The translations under genes and the position numbers were made by a program. The notes beneath the pieces were generated by a model that made no database searches, had not been told where the DNA came from, and saw nothing but the letters and a program-made list of their open reading frames with translations. A stretch of DNA of 64,000 nt, from contig NZ_JAHBDK010000031.1 in assembly GCF_019956415.1 (NCBI RefSeq), positions 186,001 to 250,000 on the forward strand, read 5' to 3'. This DNA comes from Pseudomonas sp. GL-B-19. Lineage in GTDB: Bacteria; Pseudomonadota; Gammaproteobacteria; Pseudomonadales; Pseudomonadaceae. Below are positions 56,276 through 64,000 of the stretch, piece by piece. Position 1 is the stretch's first letter. Each line of letters starts with the position of its first letter.

Positions 56276-56788
56276 ATGTCGACTGACTCAGTGAATGAAA
56301 TTGTTAGTTTCTGGACAGAGCGCTTTGATCGGATTGAACCCGGATCTCATCACTCACAAGAGTTGGAGTATTTTAAGATCGAAGCAAGTCCCACATTGGA
56401 AAATATTACAAGTACGTTTTTATGCAGAGAAGCCAGGTCGGAGGAAGTTGTCGCTGGCTGGGTAAAGGGAAATGTTATTGATTTTTCCGGTGATCCTGTT
56501 ACTGAAGGGCTGGATTTGGAGCTCCGGATTACTCTAAAACGTAAAGAATTAAAGTCGCGTATCTTGCGAGTTAGGTTTTACTTGAAGGACACGGCCGTGG
56601 TTCAGTTTTTCTCTCAAACAGATGATCGTTTTCTGGGGGAGGTCAATGCGACGCCGGGTATAGTTGATTTTACAGTGCCTGATATTACCAGACATGAAAT
56701 CGGGCGAGTGTCGATATATTACACAGCCAGCTTTGGAGGGCCGCTTTTGGATACTGTTGAAGGATTTGGCTGGGACCCAACGGATTGA
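56276..56788 (+). CDS. Unknown protein in a low-GC patch
   Basis: 170 residues, MSTDSVNEIVSFWTERFDRI onward, mostly predicted beta strands in the second half (LELRITLKRKELKSRILRVRF in two pieces, VVQFFSQTDDRFLGEV). No signal peptide, membrane segment or known motif is seen. Base composition is much more AT-rich than the genes on both sides, and a 25-base direct repeat flanks the patch. It is probably acquired. Confidence 0.65.
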   Translation: MSTDSVNEIVSFWTERFDRIEPGSHHSQELEYFKIEASPTLENITSTFLCREARSEEVVAGWVKGNVIDFSGDPVTEGLDLELRITLKRKELKSRILRVRFYLKDTAVVQFFSQTDDRFLGEVNATPGIVDFTVPDITRHEIGRVSIYYTASFGGPLLDTVEGFGWDPTD

Positions 56789-56896
56789 GTCTGGGCACTG
56801 GAATCTATGGATGCCGTTTGATGCTCACTGTTGACGGCATTCATTTGTGGCATTGACCGCCACACGACGTTCCGATGTCGCTGCCCCCCCAATCTA

Positions 56897-56921
56897 AAAA
56901 GCGCAAGTTTATGCAAGTGCG
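56897..56921 (+). repeat. 25-base element, copy 2
   Basis: AAAAGCGCAAGTTTATGCAA then GTGCG, 48 bases before the EamA gene; one base differs from the copy at 56116. Confidence 0.7.
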
Positions 56922-56968
56922 ATACAAGCCAGCGCAGGACACTGAACCTCTATTGAGGAGTGTTTGCC

Positions 56969-57871
56969 ATGAACCTGTCGTTGTACTTGCTGACTGTGCT
57001 GATCTGGGGCACCACTTGGATTGCCTTGAAATGGCAGCTGGGCGTAGTGGCGATTCCGGTATCGATTGTCTATCGCTTCGGTCTCGCGGCGTTGGTGCTG
57101 TTTGCCCTGCTGCTGTTGAGTCGGCGCCTGCAAGTGATGAACCGTCGCGGGCATTTGATCTGCCTGGCGCAAGGGTTGTGCCTGTTCTGCGTCAACTTCA
57201 TGTGCTTCCTGACCGCCAGCCAGTGGATTCCCAGCGGTTTGGTCGCCGTGGTGTTTTCTACCGCCACCCTGTGGAACGCACTGAATGCGCGGGTGTTCTT
57301 CGGCCAGAAAATCGCCCGCAACGTGCTGATGGGTGGCGCTCTGGGCTTGTTCGGGCTTGGCTTGTTGTTCTGGCCTGAACTGGCCGGACACACCGCCAGC
57401 CCGCAAACCTTGCTCGGCCTGGGCCTGGCGCTGCTCGGAACCCTGTGCTTCTCGGCGGGCAACATGTTGTCGAGCCTGCAACAGAAAGCCGGGCTGAAGC
57501 CGCTGACCACCAACGCCTGGGGCATGGCCTATGGTGCGGCAATGTTGTCGGTGTGGTGCCTGGTCAAAGGCATTCCGTTCGACATCGAATGGAGTTCGCG
57601 TTACATCGGCTCACTGCTGTACCTGGTCATTCCGGGCTCAGTGATTGGTTTCACCGCTTACCTGACACTGGTCGGTCGCATGGGGCCAGAGCGCGCGGCG
57701 TATTGCACCGTGTTGTTCCCGGTGGTGGCGCTGAACGTCTCGGCGTTTGTCGAAGGCTATCAATGGACCGCACCGGCACTGGTCGGTTTGGTGTTGGTGA
57801 TGTTGGGCAACGTGCTGGTGTTTCGTAAGCCCAAGGCGCCGATGGCGCAAGGCACTGGCAAGCTCGCTTGA
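56969..57871 (+). CDS. EamA/DMT-family transporter
   Basis: 300 residues with ten membrane segments in two EamA repeats (YLLTVLIWGTTWIALKWQLG at the start; LIPG-like VIPGSVIGFTAYLTLVG in the second half). It is a metabolite or drug exporter of the inner membrane; the substrate is unknown. ATG 56969 follows TTGAGGAG. Probably controlled by the upstream AraC regulator. Confidence 0.9.
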   Translation: MNLSLYLLTVLIWGTTWIALKWQLGVVAIPVSIVYRFGLAALVLFALLLLSRRLQVMNRRGHLICLAQGLCLFCVNFMCFLTASQWIPSGLVAVVFSTATLWNALNARVFFGQKIARNVLMGGALGLFGLGLLFWPELAGHTASPQTLLGLGLALLGTLCFSAGNMLSSLQQKAGLKPLTTNAWGMAYGAAMLSVWCLVKGIPFDIEWSSRYIGSLLYLVIPGSVIGFTAYLTLVGRMGPERAAYCTVLFPVVALNVSAFVEGYQWTAPALVGLVLVMLGNVLVFRKPKAPMAQGTGKLA

Positions 57872-57898
57872 AAGGCTTGGGACGAGCGTTGAGGCCAC

Positions 57899-58408
57899 TC
57901 AGCGCTCGGTCCTGAGGGCTACGAATATCATCAGCGGAAGTATGAAATCGACAATATGCCGAGCCCAGTCCTTGGCGTTCCAGACTTGTGATTCGTCCAT
58001 GTTGAACCATTCGACACCGATCACTTGCAAACAGACGTAATAGACAAATATGGCGATCAGTAATCCGATGATTGAAAACTTTTTGGCCTCATGGAAAACC
58101 TCGGCAGGGGCGCTTATGTTTCTGTAAAGGTGATAGGCACCTACCAGACAAAAAGCCGTGTAGATAACTTCCAGGGTAATAATGAACCAGTAGATCCGGT
58201 GGTGGAGCATGGGCGAGGTGATAGCCCTGTAGCTCAGGTTCAGGTTTTCCCGAGTGGTGTCCATGCTCAGGATATGACCGACATATTCATAGTTGGATGA
58301 GTAGTCGGTGAAGTTGCTGTACATAACCAAAAGACCAAAAAAGCTTATATAAGCCATTAGTGAAAACTTGCAGTATCTGATGGTTTTGTCGGTGGTGAGG
58401 TTGTTCAA
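57899..58408 (-). CDS. DUF2165 family membrane protein
   Basis: 169 residues, four membrane segments (about 15-35, 72-92, 110-130, 148-163). The block EWFNMDESQVWNAKDWA is the DUF2165 hallmark. Unknown function. It converges with the transporter gene and is AT-richer than it. Confidence 0.8.
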   Translation of the reverse strand: MNNLTTDKTIRYCKFSLMAYISFFGLLVMYSNFTDYSSNYEYVGHILSMDTTRENLNLSYRAITSPMLHHRIYWFIITLEVIYTAFCLVGAYHLYRNISAPAEVFHEAKKFSIIGLLIAIFVYYVCLQVIGVEWFNMDESQVWNAKDWARHIVDFILPLMIFVALRTER

Positions 58409-58516
58409 GATCTATGTACTCCATTGCTGTTTTTCCGTAGGGTCGGATAAGTAGTCTGGAGTGTATAGCGCTTAACTTTTTTTCGTCGCTGGACTGAATT
58501 GCAAGTTGTGTAACAA

Positions 58517-58550
58517 ACGGGCAGATACGTTAAAAGTATCTGCCCGTTTT
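58517..58550. terminator. Terminator between DUF2165 and the reductase gene
   Basis: ACGGGCAGATAC-GTTAAAA-GTATCTGCCCGT followed by TTT; on the minus strand it directly follows the reductase stop. Confidence 0.85.
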
Positions 58551-58552
58551 AC

Positions 58553-59527
58553 TTAGCCTTTCCAGACTTGCGGGTTGACCAGATCTTGCGGTCGCTCGCC
58601 CAGCAAGGCGCTGCGCAGGTTGGCCAACGCGCGATTGGCCATGGCTTCACGGGTTTCGTGAGTGGCAGAACCGATATGCGGCAATGTCACCGCGTTTTTC
58701 AGTTGGAACAGCGGCGACTCGGCCAGCGGTTCTTTTTCGTAGACGTCCAGGCCGGCGCCGCGAATGCGGTTGTTTTGCAGCGCTTCAATCAGGGCCGGTT
58801 CGTCGACGACCGGGCCGCGGGCAATGTTGATCAGGATTGCGCTCGGCTTCATCAGCGCCAGTTCGCGGTGGCTGATCAGGTGTTTGGTTTTTTCGCTGAG
58901 CGGCACGACCAGACAGACGAAGTCGGCTTCGGCCAGCAGTTGATCCAGCGTGCGGAGCTGGGCGCCGAGTTCTTGTTCCAGCTCGGTCTTGTGGCTGTTA
59001 CCGCTGTAAATGATCGGCATGTTGAAGCCCAAACGACCGCGACGGGCAATGGCCGCGCCGATGTTGCCCATGCCGACAATGCCCAGGGTTTTGCCATGCA
59101 CATCGGTGCCGAACAGCGGTGCGCCGACGGTGGCTTGCCATTGGCCGGCCTTGGTCCAGGCGTCCAGTTCGGCAACGCGTCGGGCGCTGCTCATCAGCAG
59201 GGAGAAAGCCAGGTCGGCGGTGCTTTCGGTGAGTACGTCGGGAGTGTTGGTGAGCATGATCCCGCGTTCGTTGAAGTAGGCAACATCGTAGTTGTCGTAG
59301 CCGACCGAGACGCTGGAGACCACTTCCAGTTTGGCGGCGTTTTCCAGTTGCGCGCGACCGAGTTTGCGACCGACACCGATCAAGCCGTGGGCGTGGGGCA
59401 GGGCTTCGTTGAATTGGGCATTGATGTCGCCGTTTTTCGGGTTCGGCACGATGACGTCGAAGTCTTGTTGCAGGCGCTCAACCATTTCAGGGGTGACGCG
59501 GCTGAAGGCGAGGACGGTCTTTTTCAT
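58553..59527 (-). CDS. D-2-hydroxyacid dehydrogenase (glyoxylate/2-ketogluconate reductase, GhrB/TkrA type)
   Basis: 324 residues. NAD(P)-binding GIVGMGNIGAAIARR, NIARGPVVDEPAL with the catalytic Arg nearby, and LPHIGSATHETREAM with the catalytic His. It reduces glyoxylate, hydroxypyruvate or 2-ketogluconate in the cytoplasm; which is preferred cannot be seen. Ends in its own terminator. Confidence 0.9.
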   Translation of the reverse strand: MKKTVLAFSRVTPEMVERLQQDFDVIVPNPKNGDINAQFNEALPHAHGLIGVGRKLGRAQLENAAKLEVVSSVSVGYDNYDVAYFNERGIMLTNTPDVLTESTADLAFSLLMSSARRVAELDAWTKAGQWQATVGAPLFGTDVHGKTLGIVGMGNIGAAIARRGRLGFNMPIIYSGNSHKTELEQELGAQLRTLDQLLAEADFVCLVVPLSEKTKHLISHRELALMKPSAILINIARGPVVDEPALIEALQNNRIRGAGLDVYEKEPLAESPLFQLKNAVTLPHIGSATHETREAMANRALANLRSALLGERPQDLVNPQVWKG

Positions 59528-59668
59528 GGGAGGAGGGCTCGTCGGGCGTGGAGAATGCCAAGCACGCTAACATTCTTCCCCGACATTGTGCGAGTCCCCG
59601 GATTACCGGGCATACCCCATTCAAAACTTTGGGAGTGAGCTTCTGCCGGGGTGTACGCCGTCCAAAAC

Positions 59669-59759
59669 TGTAGGAGTGAGCCTGCTCGCGATAGCGGTCT
59701 GACATTCATATTGATGTCGACTGACACTCCGCCATCGCGAGCAGGCTCACTCCTACAGG
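59669..59759. repeat. REPIN beside DUF6124 copy 1
   Basis: Arms TGTAGGAGTGAGCCTGCTCG and inverted copy. The loop (GACATTCATATTGATGTCGA and on) is the reverse complement of the loop in the REPIN at 63410. Confidence 0.88.
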
Positions 59760-59781
59760 GGGATTGGTTTTTGCCGGGGGA

Positions 59782-60159
59782 TTAGCGGTGTGGCGTGGGT
59801 TTGGGTAGTTCGAGGTTATCGAGCATTCGGTTCGCCGCCAGTTCGGCGAGCATGACGATTTGTTGGATTGCCATGGCGGTGTTGCGGTGCGGGCCTTCCA
59901 GATAGCCGGCAAAATCGCTGGCCATCACACTGGCCTGGGCCAGCGATTCACAGGTGTGGGCCAAGAGGTCTTCGTCTCTGAGATCGGGTGCAAGCATGAA
60001 CATCGTGCTTGGCTTGCGGGCCACGGGGGATTTGAGCGCTGAGGGATTGAGGTAGTGATTCAGCGCGCGTTCGGCGGCGTCGTGGAATTTTTTGGAATCG
60101 ACGGATTCGTAGGGGGAAACGTCGTCGGTTTCCGGAGGATTCGGAGTTTCTTTAATCAT
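59782..60159 (-). CDS. DUF6124 family protein, copy 1
   Basis: 125 residues: MIKETPNPPETDDVSPYES, an Ala-rich helical C-terminal part with FMLAPDLRDEDLLAHTCESL and IQQIVMLAELAANRML. The family (DUF6124, formerly grouped with DUF3077) is found in fluorescent pseudomonads, often in multiple copies, with unknown function. ATG 60159 has AAGGA eight bases upstream. The protein is identical to copy 2 at 63524-63901. Confidence 0.82.
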   Translation of the reverse strand: MIKETPNPPETDDVSPYESVDSKKFHDAAERALNHYLNPSALKSPVARKPSTMFMLAPDLRDEDLLAHTCESLAQASVMASDFAGYLEGPHRNTAMAIQQIVMLAELAANRMLDNLELPKPTPHR

Positions 60160-60761
60160 TGGCAAAGATCCTTAGAGTCGAGGAGCCGCCACTTTCCGTT
60201 TTCCAGACGGAGGGTGGCAGCTGTACGCGGACTGGAAAAACCGAGAAGGATCAAACCCGGCAGACCCGAAGGTCTCCCACGTACAGCCGCCATAACTTAA
60301 ATCGCGGAGCTGAAAAAACGCCGCATTATGTCATGTGCTGTGATCCTATCTTCGGGTTTTCCAGACCCGATCGCTGAAATGCCAGCGACCCACAAAGCCT
60401 ACCCATTTCCCGTCTGACCCAACAACCGACAGAACTCGTCGGAATCCTTCCCCAAAATCAGCGCGTCTGTAGGACAGTGAAATCAATTTGCCAGCCGAAC
60501 GTCTCTTGGATTCCGGGCTCACGAGGCGCAAACCATGCGGTAGCTGATGCCCGGACGCTGGGACACGAAGCCCGTCGGCGGGAGAGGGATAAGTGTTTTT
60601 TCGGATGTTTTTTTGTGTACCGGACAATTTTGCAGTCTTATATGCTCCAACACCTGGACACGAGCCAAGTGCTTGGTTGAGTACTTTGGAAAACGTCTGA
60701 TTGTTTTCTATAAAGAGCGTCAGCATGGTGCTGCCTCTGAACACTGATATGGAAGTCAAAA
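60160..60761. other. Long non-coding stretch upstream of DUF6124 copy 1 and the PAAR effector
   Basis: 602 bases without a supported gene. It holds the structured leader of DUF6124 (60186-60238), an isolated hairpin with the same loop (60352-60370) next to CGCTG-AAATGC-CAGCG, and the leader of the effector. The single open frame of any length (60346-60843, minus) overlaps these structures and shows no family features. Confidence 0.55.
60186..60238 (-). ncRNA. Structured leader of DUF6124 copy 1
   Basis: A two-tier stem: outer CCGCCAC/GTGGCAG (60186-60192, 60214-60220), inner TTTCCGT/ACGGAGG (60193-60199, 60207-60213), loop TTTCCAG. A downstream CTGGAAA (60232-60238) could pair with the loop. 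The second copy keeps the fold with compensating changes. It is 27 bases from the start codon on the transcribed minus strand. Confidence 0.55.
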
Positions 60762-62615
60762 ATGTCCGGCAAGCCTGCTGCGCGCAAGACCGATTCCGTG
60801 AGCTGTCCCCGCTGCGGTGGAACAGCCATCGAATCCGGGTCACCCAATGTATTTTTTGATGGTCTGCCCGCTGCCCGGGTAACTGACTGCACCACCTGCG
60901 GCAGTGTCTTGACCCTGGCCGCCATGTCCTCGGTGTAAATCAATGGCCAGGCCGCGCTGGTCACCGGCTCGCAAGGTACGCATGGCGATACCATCACGGG
61001 CGGGTCATCGAGCATCATCATCGGCAACAGCTTCACTCCTGCGCCGGTTTCCCCGGTCAATCCGATGCCTGCGCATTTGGTTGCGCCTGCAAGTTACCAG
61101 CCCCCGGTCATTGCACCTACCCCCTCGCCTGCGCCGACCGTTGCTGCTGACGACTTGGTTTTAGAGGAGGAAGAAGAGGAAGAGGAGCTGGATGAAGAGA
61201 AACCGGTGGGTATCACCTTGCGCATCGGTGTGTTCTTCGATGGGACATTAAACAATGCGAATAACAGCCTGATGGGACAGTTGTGTGGCGCAACCCACGC
61301 CATTAAACCTGAGGATCTGGACGCCAGCTGTAAGCCGTATATGTCTGATCCGGACAGCAGTTATGCGAATGATGCGTCAAATATCAGAAAACTCTGGGAA
61401 TTGTATTTTTTCTCCGATGAAATTCAGGGCTCAGGCGATAAACACCAACTTTTTCAAAGGATTTACGTTGAGGGAATAGGCACTTCATCGGGTCTGGCAG
61501 ATAGCTTGCTGGGTGCCGGCATGGGGCGTGGCGCATCAGGTGTGAACGGTAAAGTAGACGACGTTTTTCGTGATATTGCGAAGAACGTCCTCCGTTTTTC
61601 CCAAGCCAACCTTGGCTCTAAAATCATCAACCTGACCTTCGACACCTTTGGGTTCAGCCGAGGCGCAGCCGCTGCACGCCACTTTGCCAATGAGGTGGCG
61701 TTAGGCTCGAATGGCCCTTTGGGACAGACCATCAAGATGCTTCGCGGAGCTTTCCATCAGTCGTTCAGGGGGGAGTACCAGCACGATGTCCAAATGGGTT
61801 TTATCGGCTTGTTTGATACCGTACCGTCAGTAGGCGGCCTGGCTAATCTGGGTTATGTCCGCAGCCAAACACAACCGGGTCTCAAACTGTATTTGCCTCG
61901 CAGCTTGTTTCCCAATGTTGTCCAATTGGCAGCCCGGGACGAAACCCGCGCCAACTTCGCCTTGAGCCGGGTCAAACCCGATCACTTGGAAATCACATTG
62001 CCCGGTGTCCATTCGGACCTTGGCGGCGGCTACTTCCCTGAGTCCGAAGAGAACCTGCTGATCAGTCCCATGCAGGTGCTGGATGTCCCCGGTACGATGG
62101 ATGTGAAATACACCTCAATCTACCGCGACGCGCAACAGGTGAAGGCCCAGTGGGAAGCCAAAGGCTGGCCGTCCCAAATGTTGGAGGTCGTGACCCCCTA
62201 TGTTCGGGGCTTACCTTCGTCTCAGCAAAATAGCTTTAATCCTGACAAGCAGGTCTATGCGGCATTGCAGCTCAAACGACCTGTACGAGGTGAGTTGTCG
62301 CGGGTTTACCTGCGGGTGATGTATGAGCAGGCCAAACTTAAGGGGGTAAAGTTCATTTATCTGGACGATGCCGATCCGAGCTATGCAGTACCGATCGAGC
62401 TTCAAGCCCTTTGTGACCGTTTTGTCGCGGGCGACTACAGTACGACGCCCACCGAAGAGCGATTGTTGAAGTTGAAGTACATTCATACCTCGGCCAACTG
62501 GAACCCACCGACAATCCTTCAGGGCTCAACACCTCGAACCAGTGCGGGGTTGCTGTACTTTAATGCCCCAACCACGGATGGAATCCGAGTACAACATCCC
62601 CATGTACCCGACTAG
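60762..62615 (+). pseudogene. PAAR-DUF2235 (Tle1-like) type VI secretion phospholipase effector, interrupted by in-frame TAA
   Basis: Codons 1-58 from ATG 60762 encode a PAAR domain (MSGKPAARKTDS, SGSPNVFFDGLPAARVTD). A TAA at 60936-60938 then breaks the frame, which continues at once with INGQAALVTGSQGTHGDTIT, the second half of PAAR. After a Pro/Glu-rich linker comes DUF2235 with FFDGTLNN, the nucleophile elbow GFSRG (61650-61664) and GVHSDLGGGYFPES. Full length would be 617 codons. Translation restart could occur at ATG 61065, which lacks PAAR and a good ribosome site. The intact form would be a VgrG-tip-loaded phospholipase. Confidence 0.85.
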
Positions 62616-62626
62616 GAGTCACGAAT

Positions 62627-63283
62627 ATGCCAATACTATGGATCCTGCTGGGGGCGTTGCTGGTGAGCGGTTGTCAAGCTTCAGGCCTTTCCACAGGGCG
62701 TTCAGACATGGACGCCGGCCCATGGGCGATAGGTATTGCCCATCCTTACTTTATGGAAGTCTGGGTTGAGGACAGTGCAGCTATTGATGTCGATGGTGTC
62801 TTGTACCGTCGGATTAGCAGTGGTGGCGCTGCCGGTGGAGAAAAAAAAGGTGCAGATGTCGCTCGAGAATGGGTCGGGGTGAGTGGGGGAGGCGATATAG
62901 CCGTTCGGGGTGCCAAACTACCAGTGCGCATTTATGTTCGCTGGCAATCGGCGGTCGAGCCGCAAACCTATCAAGGTTGGATTGAGATACCGGAAAGTGC
63001 TCGGCAGGTTATGCGCGACGCCCTGACCAAGGAATGTCCAAGTATTCCCGAGATGTCAGCGTTCCCGAGGAGCGCCGCTGTACGACTTGGACTTGCACCG
63101 GGCGGCGTTGTGCAGGTATGGGCGGAGGATGAGTGTCTACGCCCAGTAAAGGTCGCACGTGGCCAAGCTGAAATAGCGCCGCTTGGGCCGTATCTTGGCA
63201 AGTCTGGCGGACGTTACTACCCCCAGACAGAAGCCTCCAAACGCTATGTCGAAAAATACGGTATCCCCTACGGAAGCTGGTGA
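62627..63283 (+). CDS. DUF2931 lipoprotein, likely immunity protein of the effector
   Basis: 218 residues. A lipoprotein signal (WILLGALLVSGC, Cys at residue 16) sends it to the periplasmic face of a membrane, followed by a DUF2931-like domain (WAIGIAHPYFMEVWVED, RIYVRWQSAVEPQTYQGWIE). DUF2931 lipoproteins often follow Tle1-type effectors, and block the phospholipase in the periplasm. The gene starts 11 bases after the effector stop with TAGGAG as ribosome site. Confidence 0.85.
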   Translation: MPILWILLGALLVSGCQASGLSTGRSDMDAGPWAIGIAHPYFMEVWVEDSAAIDVDGVLYRRISSGGAAGGEKKGADVAREWVGVSGGGDIAVRGAKLPVRIYVRWQSAVEPQTYQGWIEIPESARQVMRDALTKECPSIPEMSAFPRSAAVRLGLAPGGVVQVWAEDECLRPVKVARGQAEIAPLGPYLGKSGGRYYPQTEASKRYVEKYGIPYGSW

Positions 63284-63297
63284 ATAACCATAAATTC

Positions 63298-63322
63298 AGC
63301 CCGCCAACTGGCGGGCTTTTTT
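63298..63322 (+). terminator. Terminator of the effector-immunity pair
   Basis: AGCCCGCC-AACT-GGCGGGCT followed by TTTTT, 15 bases after the lipoprotein stop. Confidence 0.9.
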
Positions 63323-63409
63323 CTATCTAGCGCAGGGAGTCAAGCTCCTGGCCAAACAACCCGATGCTTAATGCGGGAGCCGATTCCGATCTGGTACACC
63401 CTCCAAAAC

Positions 63410-63500
63410 TGTGGGAGTGAGCCTGCTCGCGATAGGGGTGTGTCAGTCGACATCAATTTTGAATGTCCAACCGCCATCGCGAGCAGGCTCACTCCTACAG
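63410..63500. repeat. REPIN beside DUF6124 copy 2
   Basis: TGTGGGAGTGAGCCTGCTCG and its inverted copy; loop GTGTCAGTCGACATCAATTT is inverted relative to the REPIN at 59669. Confidence 0.88.
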
Positions 63501-63523
63501 GGGGATTGGTTTTTGCCGGGGGA

Positions 63524-63901
63524 TTAGCGGTGTGGCGTGGGTTTGGGTAGTTCGAGGTTATCGAGCATTCGGTTCGCCGCCAGTTCGGCGAGCATGACGA
63601 TTTGTTGGATTGCCATGGCGGTGTTGCGGTGCGGGCCTTCCAGATAGCCGGCAAAATCACTGGCCATCACACTGGCCTGGGCCAGCGATTCACAGGTGTG
63701 GGCCAAGAGGTCTTCGTCTCTGAGATCGGGTGCAAGCATGAACATCGTGCTTGGCTTGCGGGCCACGGGGGATTTGAGCGCTGAGGGATTGAGGTAGTGA
63801 TTCAGCGCGCGTTCGGCGGCGTCGTGGAATTTTTTGGAATCGACGGATTCGTAGGGGGAAACGTCGTCGGTTTCCGGAGGGTTCGGTGTTTCTTTAATCA
63901 T
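63524..63901 (-). CDS. DUF6124 family protein, copy 2
   Basis: 125 residues, identical in sequence to copy 1; only a few silent base changes were found (for example at the GCTGGCC/ACTGGCC and GGATTCGGAG/GGGTTCGGTG positions). ATG 63901 corresponds to the start of copy 1. An in-frame ATG at 63916 would add five residues. It closes the right side of the effector cassette. Confidence 0.8.
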   Translation of the reverse strand: MIKETPNPPETDDVSPYESVDSKKFHDAAERALNHYLNPSALKSPVARKPSTMFMLAPDLRDEDLLAHTCESLAQASVMASDFAGYLEGPHRNTAMAIQQIVMLAELAANRMLDNLELPKPTPHR

Positions 63902-63933
63902 GCGGAAGTTACTCATTGGCAGATGAAGTGGAA

Positions 63934-63992
63934 CTGCCATCTTTCGTTTTCCAGACGAAAGGGGTGGCAGCCATGCGCGGACTGGAAAAACC
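63934..63992 (-). ncRNA. Structured leader of DUF6124 copy 2
   Basis: Outer stem CTGCCAT/GTGGCAG (63934-63940, 63964-63970), inner CTTTCGT/ACGAAAG (63941-63947, 63955-63961), the same loop TTTCCAG, and a downstream CTGGAAA. Stem bases differ from copy 1 but stay paired. Confidence 0.55.
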
Positions 63993-64000
63993 GGTACACC

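Noticed and set aside
60346..60843. 165-codon minus-strand frame upstream of the effector
   Set aside because: Overlaps hairpins and the start of the PAAR gene on the other strand; no family features.

Overview
The window reads as a chromosomal segment of a Pseudomonas of the fluorescens group. GC is high and codon use favours G/C at third positions. The gene order cysD-cysNC, pta/slyD/gpx/OYE/glycosyltransferase/cysZ/trxB and folM-folE-folX resembles, from memory, other Pseudomonas genomes. Many short GC-rich inverted repeats of the Pseudomonas REP/REPIN type (cores like GTAGGAGC or GTGGGAGCGAGCCTGCTCGCGA) sit between genes. No rRNA, tRNA, CRISPR array or complete insertion sequence was seen.

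Layout. 1-3.2 kb: end of a Nif3-like gene, then the sulfate-activation pair cysD-cysNC. 3.3-14.3 kb: acyltransferase, pta, DUF3565, SlyD-type FKBP, glutathione peroxidase, Old Yellow Enzyme, glycosyltransferase, a GH20 glycosidase that looks inserted, cysZ and trxB. 14.4-19.9 kb: minus-strand amino-acid/amine uptake and catabolism group (aminotransferase, permease, ATPase, binding protein, FAD oxidase). 20-26 kb: pterin operon (folM-folE-folX plus DUF1244 and HopJ-like cistrons) beside a MerR/LitR-like regulator, a PilZ-like protein, a short LOV blue-light receptor and a flavodoxin, which I read as a light-responsive neighbourhood. 26-29 kb: aldolase, alpha/beta hydrolase and SDR.

29-34.2 kb is a low-GC accessory island: an amidase, several colicin-E-type immunity genes (one broken, one with a chimeric tail), an orphan toxin tip with a possible partner, and a full HNH-DNase S-type pyocin with its immunity gene. 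Pieces of the 3' end of the upstream SDR gene are repeated between the immunity genes. 34.9-41 kb: DUF1302 and DUF1329 exported proteins and a MalT/LAL-type LuxR regulator. 41.2-43.6 kb: a large protein resembling the dermonecrotic-toxin/Mcf family.

43.6-47.8 kb: homogentisate catabolism (hmgR, then hmgA-fumarylacetoacetase-maleylacetoacetate isomerase). The pterin operon probably supplies the cofactor of phenylalanine hydroxylase, so both clusters touch aromatic amino-acid use. 48-59.5 kb: ordinary chromosomal genes (SirB1-like, Leu/Val dehydrogenase-like, SOS gene yebG with a LexA box, psiE, DUF3509, L-serine dehydratase with a divergent LysR gene, HPF/RaiA, AraC regulator and EamA transporter with a small unknown gene between them, DUF2165, 2-ketoacid reductase).

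59.6-64 kb: a type VI secretion effector cassette, PAAR-DUF2235 (Tle1-like phospholipase) followed by a DUF2931 lipoprotein that is the likely immunity protein. It lies between two near-identical copies of a DUF6124 gene with its REPIN and a structured leader. The effector reading frame is cut by one in-frame TAA inside the PAAR domain.
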